DNA of 10,389 bases from Beijerinckiaceae bacterium (GTDB lineage: Bacteria; Pseudomonadota; Alphaproteobacteria; Rhizobiales; Beijerinckiaceae). The number at the start of each line of letters is the position of its first letter. Position 1 is the stretch's first letter. Location of the stretch: assembly GCA_947455285.1 (NCBI GenBank), contig CANGOK010000097.1:1-10389 (forward strand), written 5' to 3'. The position numbers were made by a program, and so were the translations under genes. Shown in pieces: positions 6,208 to 10,389 of this stretch. The notes beneath the pieces are model-generated. The model did not search any database, was not told the DNA's origin, and saw only the letters and a list, made by a program, of their open reading frames with translations.

Positions 6208-7057
6208 GGAAAGCGTTGGTCGCGGCGCGCCACTCAGTGTCGCGGCTAACTTCTTTCACGAGGCCGTCCGAAGGTTGGCCCTTGAGGTCGGCTGGCTTCG
6301 TCCCGTCGCGCAGGGCCTGATAGGTCGCCCGCAGCGCCTCAATGGTCGCCATGAAGGGCGAATGGCCCTGCAGGGCTATGCTGACCCCGTGGGCCGCCAG
6401 AAACTCCCTGTCCTCGATTTCGGGCGCCAGCGTGCCCAGCACGACCGGCAGCTTCGTGGCGGCATGGATCGCGGCGACTTCGGCCTTGTTGCGGACCCCC
6501 GAGAGGAAAATTCCATCGACGCCGCTCGTCTCATAGGCGCGGATGCGCTCCAGCGCATCCTCAAGCCCGGTCATGCTGACGGCGCCGGTGCGGGCGAGGA
6601 TGATCAGCGACGGGTCGCTGCGCGCCGCCACCGCAGCCTTCATCTTGCCAAGGCCCTCTGCGATGGAGAGCGGCCGGGCGGTCGTCTCGTCGAAGGGGCG
6701 GGGCAGGGCTGTGTCCTCGATGGTCAGCGCGGAGATGCCCGCCATCTCCAGCTCCTGCACCGTGCGCATCACGTTCAGGGCGTTGCCGTAGCCATGGTCC
6801 GCATCCGCCATGACAGGCAGCTCGGTCGCGCGATTGATCCGCAGGGCGAGATCAGCGAATTCGCTGAGCGTGAGCAGGATGAGGTCCGGCGCGCCCAGAA
6901 CCGCAAGCGAGGCGACGGAGCCCGCCAGCATCCCTGCCTCAAAGCCGATGCTCTGCGCCAGCCGCGCCGAGACGGGGTCGTGGACTGACGCGGGAAAGAT
7001 GCACCCCTCGCCATTGAGGAGGGCGCGCATGCGGGCGCGGCGGTCGGTCCAGTTCAT
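6197..7057 (-). CDS. PEP mutase/isocitrate lyase-superfamily enzyme, oxaloacetate decarboxylase-like
   Basis: A 286-residue TIM-barrel protein closely resembling, from memory, Pseudomonas aeruginosa PA4872, a characterised Mg2+-dependent oxaloacetate decarboxylase of 287 residues. Shared blocks are ASVHDPVSARLA (23-34), AGSVASLAVLGAPD (45-58), LPVMADADHGYGNALNVMRTV (80-100, the Mg2+ aspartates at 85 and 87), LTIEDT (111-116), LART (154-157) and QGHSPF (230-235). His232 aligns with the His that, as I recall, is characteristic of the decarboxylase. The lyase signature KKCGH is absent, so isocitrate or methylisocitrate cleavage is unlikely. Where PA4872 has VTYGN, this protein has LGTLA (207-211), so the active-site Tyr appears lost and the true substrate could be another 2-oxo or 2-hydroxy dicarboxylate. 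GGAG lies 5 bases before the ATG. The gene starts 15 bases after the IclR-type regulator gene and is almost certainly co-transcribed with it. Confidence 0.85.
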   Translation of the reverse strand: MNWTDRRARMRALLNGEGCIFPASVHDPVSARLAQSIGFEAGMLAGSVASLAVLGAPDLILLTLSEFADLALRINRATELPVMADADHGYGNALNVMRTVQELEMAGISALTIEDTALPRPFDETTARPLSIAEGLGKMKAAVAARSDPSLIILARTGAVSMTGLEDALERIRAYETSGVDGIFLSGVRNKAEVAAIHAATKLPVVLGTLAPEIEDREFLAAHGVSIALQGHSPFMATIEALRATYQALRDGTKPADLKGQPSDGLVKEVSRDTEWRAATNAFLMP

Positions 7058-7072
7058 GGAAACTCCAGTCAG

Positions 7073-8002
7073 TCAGCTTGCGCCGTCGGTTCGATTGGCG
7101 GGCGTGTAGCCCAGAAGCCTTGAGAGTTCGGCCGCCCCTTCACGCGCGTTGGCGATGCAGGCAGCTTCCAACTCCGGTGTGAAGCGGTCGCTGGGGGCGG
7201 AGATCGTGAGGGCGGCGATGATGGCTCTGGTATGGTCGCGCACGGGGGCGGCGACGGCCCAGCTGTCCTCGCTCAACCCGCCCTTGACGTCAGCATAGCC
7301 ATTGCGGCGCACGTCAGCGAGTTCGGCGATGAATTTTTCAACGTCGAGAAGTCGTGCGTTGCGTCCCGCATCGCTGGCGAAATATTCGCCAATCTCCTCG
7401 GCCGTAAGGCCGCAGAGCAGCGCGCGCCCTGACGCTCCCACGTGCAAGGGCGCTTCATGTCCATGCTGGGTGACGCGCCGGATGGCCTGCGTGCTTTCCA
7501 CATAATCGATATTCACCCGCCGTCCGCCGCGTCGCACGCCCAGGATCACGGTTTCGTCAACCGCGTCTCGCATGCGCCGCATGATGGGCAAGGCGAGTTC
7601 GCGCAGGTCGATCTGTCGGCTGCGGGCCGCCGCCAGCCGCAGCCATGCGAATCCGAGTTCCCAGTTATCGCCATCGCCGTCGACGTGGCGGGCGAGGCCT
7701 TGCTTGGCGATGGTCTCCAACGCGACTTGCGTGAAACCCAGCGGCGCGTCGGCGGCCTCAGCCAGCGCGGCCGTGTCGAGCCCGGGGTGCTGCTGCAAGG
7801 CTTTCAGGAGCCGCACCGCGCGCGTCACCGCCTCCACGCGATAGCGCTGCTCGCCCTCGTCGCGGTGGGATATCTCGTCGTCGCCTGTCGGCTGGGTGCG
7901 GGGTGGCATGGGAAGAAGTTCAGCAGGGGGCTTGAGTGAGGCAGGGCCGTCAGCGTAGATATGAAACAGGATTTCATCAATCAAAAGATCCGCGCGCGGC
8001 AT
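7073..8002 (-). CDS. IclR-family transcriptional regulator
   Basis: The protein has an N-terminal winged helix-turn-helix (VEAVTRAVRLLKALQQ, then LDTAALAEAADAPLGFTQVALETI and LARHVDGDGDNWELG) and a C-terminal IclR effector domain (from LPIMRRMRDAVDETVILG, with HVGASGRALLCGL and GYADVKGGLSEDSWAVAAPV). IclR proteins bind small organic acids or aromatics and often control adjacent catabolic genes, either repressing or activating. The start is uncertain. ATG 8002 (309 residues) has GAGG 8 bases upstream; ATG 7909 (278 residues) fits the usual family length but has no visible ribosome binding site. The first 50 residues of the longer form precede the DNA-binding domain and match no domain I know. 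The frame stays open far upstream only because it runs antisense to the CoxL-like gene. Position, divergent from the CoxL-like gene and 15 bases ahead of the decarboxylase-like gene, makes both likely targets. Confidence 0.88.
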   Translation of the reverse strand: MPRADLLIDEILFHIYADGPASLKPPAELLPMPPRTQPTGDDEISHRDEGEQRYRVEAVTRAVRLLKALQQHPGLDTAALAEAADAPLGFTQVALETIAKQGLARHVDGDGDNWELGFAWLRLAAARSRQIDLRELALPIMRRMRDAVDETVILGVRRGGRRVNIDYVESTQAIRRVTQHGHEAPLHVGASGRALLCGLTAEEIGEYFASDAGRNARLLDVEKFIAELADVRRNGYADVKGGLSEDSWAVAAPVRDHTRAIIAALTISAPSDRFTPELEAACIANAREGAAELSRLLGYTPANRTDGAS

Positions 8003-8037
8003 GGGTCGGTCCTCGAGGCCGATCCGGGCAGGGGCTC

Positions 8038-8066
8038 TTGCGGCAAGGTCGCCAAAAGGCTTAAAG
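8038..8066 (+). promoter_or_regulatory. Candidate sigma-70-type promoter for the CoxL-like gene
   Basis: TTGCGG (8038-8043) and TTAAAG (8061-8066) are separated by exactly 17 bases in the 126-base divergent region between the regulator and the CoxL-like gene. Each matches three of six consensus bases, so this is a plausible but weak pair. It would give a leader of about 55 bases. The palindrome CCTCGAGG at 8011-8018, over the regulator's ribosome binding site, is the only obvious short operator-like sequence upstream of it. Confidence 0.25.
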
Positions 8067-8080
8067 CGCAAAGGCGTCGA

Positions 8081-8098
8081 CGCGCGCTGCGGCGCGCG
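8081..8098. repeat. Perfect 7-base inverted repeat in the leader of the CoxL-like gene
   Basis: CGCGCGC (8081-8087) and GCGCGCG (8092-8098) flank the 4-base loop TGCG, forming a strong GC hairpin that ends 30 bases before the start codon at 8129. It lies downstream of the candidate promoter, so it could fold in the mRNA leader or be a regulator site. Alternating GC arms arise easily by chance in DNA of this composition. Confidence 0.35.
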
Positions 8099-8128
8099 GG
8101 CACGGAACGGATAAGGGACGGACAAAGA

Positions 8129-10389
8129 ATGGGTGAATTTGGCATTGGGCAGCCAGTCAGGCGCAAGGAAGATGTCCGCCTGTTGACCGGCGGGGGCGAA
8201 TTTACGGACGACATCAGTCTTGAGGGCCAGCTTTACGCCGCCTTCGTGCGCTCGCCCCACGCCAACGCCAAGATCGTCGCGATCGATACGCTGGCCGCCC
8301 GCTCCATGGATGGCGTGATTGCGGTCTATACGGGGCAGGATCTCGTCGACGCCGGCGTCGGCTTGCTCGTCAATGACGCCAACTATACGAATCGCAACGG
8401 TAAGCCGATGCACAAGCCGACGCGTCAGGTCATGCCTGTCGCCCAGACGCGCTTCGTCGGCGAAGTCCTCGCCATGGTCGTGGCTGAAACCCAGGCCCAG
8501 GCGCGCGACGCGGCTGAAGCGGTGGAGATTGACTACGACGTTCTTCCCGCCATCGCCTCGACCGCCCATGCGCTCGATAAGGGCGCCCCGCTCGTCTGGC
8601 CGGAATTTGGTGAAAACCTGATCGTCCACTGGGAATATGGCGACAAGGACGATGTTGAGGCCAAGCTGGCTGCATCCCACACCCGCGTGCGGGTGGATCT
8701 CGTCAACAATCGCCTCATCGTCAGCCCCATGGAGCCTCGCGGGGCGGCGGCTGAATATGACGCGGTCTCTGGTTCGCTCACGGTCTATACGCCGAGCCAG
8801 GGTGGTCGGCGCCTGCAGATGATGCTGGCGCGCAATCTCCTGAAGATGGAGCCGGCTAAGGTGCGCATCATCTCGCGCGACACCGGCGGCGGCTTTGGCA
8901 TCCGCAGCAAGATGTATCCCGAGACGGTCATGGTGGCCTTTGCGGCGCGCGCTTTGTCGCGTCCCGTCAAGTGGCGCGGCGACCGCTCCGAAACCTTCGT
9001 CTCCGACTATCATGGCCGCGACCAGATCAATGTCGCGGAAATGGGCCTCGACGCCAATGGCCGCGCGACCTGCCTCAAGGTCGAGACGCTGCTCAATGTC
9101 GGCGCCTATCTGTCGGAGAATGGCGTGCGTCTGCCCATGGAGGGCGGCGGGCGCATCATTCCCTGCGTGTATGACATTCCGGACTTCTACTTCTCTGTGA
9201 AGCCGATGTTCACCAACACCATCTGCACCGACACCTATCGTGGCGCAGGGCGTCCTGAAGCCAATTTCATCATGGAACGGTTGATGGACGCGGGCGCCAA
9301 GGCGCTCGGCATGCCGCGTGAAGAAATTCGTCGCCGCAACTTCATCACGGAAGCCCAGATGCCCTACAAGACGCATCTCGGCTTCACGCTCGACTCCGGC
9401 GATTTCGACGGCACCATGAAGATGGCGCTCGACGCGGCCAATTGGAGCGGCTTCGAGACCCGCCGCGCCGAGTCCGCCAAGCGCGGCAAGCTGCGCGGCA
9501 TCGGCCTTTCGACCTTCATCGAAGGCGCAGGCAGCCGTCCTGTCGAAGGGATGCGGATGCGTTTTGAAGAGAACGGAAATGTCACGCTCTTCGCCGGCAC
9601 CTATTCGCATGGCCAGGGGCATGAGACGGTCTACGCCCAGCTCGTCAACGAATTCCTTGGCGTTGATTTCGACAGGGTGAACCTGATCGATGGCGATACT
9701 GCGACGTCGCCCGAGACCTCGAACGGCACCTTCGGTTCGCGCTCGTCGATGGTTGGCGGCATGGGCGTCAAGCGCGCCTCCGAAGCCATCATCGCCAAGG
9801 GCCGCAAGATCGCCGCGCATCTCCTTCAGACCGACGCCGAGCGCGTCGTGTTCGAGAACGGCGTCTTCCGCGCCCAGACCAGCAGCATCACGCTGAACGA
9901 AGTCGCAGCCGCTTCTCGTGACGCGCGCAAGATGCCGGAAGGCATGGCGCTCGGCCTCGATGAATCGGTTGTGTTCGAGAACGATGTCGAGAACTTCCCC
10001 AATGGCGCGCATGTCTGCGAGCTGGAGATCGATCCGGATACGGGCATTCTCGAAATTCTGAACTATGTCGCGGTCGATGATTGCGGCGTCGTCCTGAACC
10101 CCTTCATCGTCCATGGCCAGGTCTATGGCGGTGTGATGCAGGGCGTGGGGCAGGCGCTCACCGAAAACGTCGTTTACGACGCTTCGGGCCAGCTGCTCAG
10201 CGCGTCCTATATGGATTACGGCATGCCGCGCGCTGCGCATATGCCGATGATCGAGGCGCTATTCAACGAAGTGCCGGCCAAGACCAATGAACTCGGCGTC
10301 AAGGGCGCCGGCGAGGCAGGCGCCTGCGGCGCTCCGCCCGCAATCCTTTCGGCAGTCGGCGATGCGCTCTCGCACATCGGCGTCAGCCA
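8129..10389 (+). CDS. CoxL-like molybdopterin-binding large subunit (form II CO dehydrogenase-like / xanthine dehydrogenase family), C-terminus outside window
   Basis: The frame is open from ATG 8129 to the window end (753 codons), so the last few dozen residues are missing; relatives are about 770-800. The start fits the family opening FGIGQPVRRKEDVRLLTG, with AAGGGA about 10 bases upstream. Residues about 15-130 form the a/b hammerhead domain (LYAAFVRSPHANAKI, TRFVGEVLAMVVAE). The molybdenum domains contain TGGGFGIR from 252, SHGQGH (493-498), QGVGQAL, and Glu729 in KGAGEAGACGAPPA, the expected catalytic Glu. True (form I) CO dehydrogenase carries AYxCSFR with the Cys that binds copper; this protein reads TYRGAGR (369-375), the form II type, so CO oxidation is unlikely and hydroxylation of an organic, possibly heteroaromatic, substrate is expected. 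These enzymes need a [2Fe-2S] subunit and usually an FAD subunit; neither gene precedes it, so they would have to lie downstream or elsewhere. It is divergent from the IclR gene. Confidence 0.92.
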   Translation, partial: MGEFGIGQPVRRKEDVRLLTGGGEFTDDISLEGQLYAAFVRSPHANAKIVAIDTLAARSMDGVIAVYTGQDLVDAGVGLLVNDANYTNRNGKPMHKPTRQVMPVAQTRFVGEVLAMVVAETQAQARDAAEAVEIDYDVLPAIASTAHALDKGAPLVWPEFGENLIVHWEYGDKDDVEAKLAASHTRVRVDLVNNRLIVSPMEPRGAAAEYDAVSGSLTVYTPSQGGRRLQMMLARNLLKMEPAKVRIISRDTGGGFGIRSKMYPETVMVAFAARALSRPVKWRGDRSETFVSDYHGRDQINVAEMGLDANGRATCLKVETLLNVGAYLSENGVRLPMEGGGRIIPCVYDIPDFYFSVKPMFTNTICTDTYRGAGRPEANFIMERLMDAGAKALGMPREEIRRRNFITEAQMPYKTHLGFTLDSGDFDGTMKMALDAANWSGFETRRAESAKRGKLRGIGLSTFIEGAGSRPVEGMRMRFEENGNVTLFAGTYSHGQGHETVYAQLVNEFLGVDFDRVNLIDGDTATSPETSNGTFGSRSSMVGGMGVKRASEAIIAKGRKIAAHLLQTDAERVVFENGVFRAQTSSITLNEVAAASRDARKMPEGMALGLDESVVFENDVENFPNGAHVCELEIDPDTGILEILNYVAVDDCGVVLNPFIVHGQVYGGVMQGVGQALTENVVYDASGQLLSASYMDYGMPRAAHMPMIEALFNEVPAKTNELGVKGAGEAGACGAPPAILSAVGDALSHIGVS

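Noticed and set aside
8003..10240. Very long minus-strand open frame continuous with the IclR gene, which would give a 1055-residue protein.
   Set aside because: It is antisense to the clearly real CoxL-like gene and is open only because high-GC codon use removes stops on the opposite strand. Its upstream part has no recognisable domain, and the IclR family is about 260-310 residues.

Overview
The window comes from a GC-rich (roughly 63-65% by eye) bacterial chromosome. The gene families present (a CoxL-like molybdenum hydroxylase, an AfuA-type binding protein, class II aldolase, gentisate dioxygenase-like cupin, IclR regulator) and their high-GC codon use suggest an alphaproteobacterium, probably of the Hyphomicrobiales. 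That placement is an inference; no rRNA or tRNA is present to anchor it. I recognise seven essentially certain protein genes plus an eighth that runs off the left edge. Coding density is very high, and I see no mobile element, CRISPR array or RNA gene.

Layout. On the minus strand, reading from 4379 down to 1, four genes lie head to tail with gaps of 48, 64 and 23 bases: a gentisate 1,2-dioxygenase-like bicupin, a class II aldolase/decarboxylase-like enzyme, a secreted AfuA-type solute-binding protein, and an NDP-forming acyl-CoA synthetase cut by the window start. A 154-base divergent region separates them from a plus-strand thiamine-diphosphate enzyme of the acetolactate-synthase superfamily (4534-6207). 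That gene converges on, and overlaps by 11 bases, a minus-strand pair: an IclR-type regulator (7073-8002) followed 15 bases later by a PEP mutase/isocitrate lyase-superfamily enzyme of the oxaloacetate decarboxylase type (6197-7057). A second divergent region (8003-8128) leads into a plus-strand CoxL-like molybdopterin subunit that is cut by the window end.

How the genes may fit together (inference). Every enzyme here belongs to a family that handles aromatic or carboxylic acids: uptake of an acid, molybdenum-dependent ring or C-H hydroxylation, extradiol-type ring opening by a cupin, decarboxylation or aldol cleavage, 2-oxo-acid decarboxylation, and CoA ligation. The simplest reading is a catabolic island for a hydroxylated (hetero)aromatic or related organic acid, controlled by the IclR protein. 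No single known pathway that I recall uses exactly this set, so the substrate is unknown. The most useful follow-ups are the identity of the flanking genes (CoxS/CoxM-type subunits, ABC permease and ATPase) and whether the set is conserved elsewhere.
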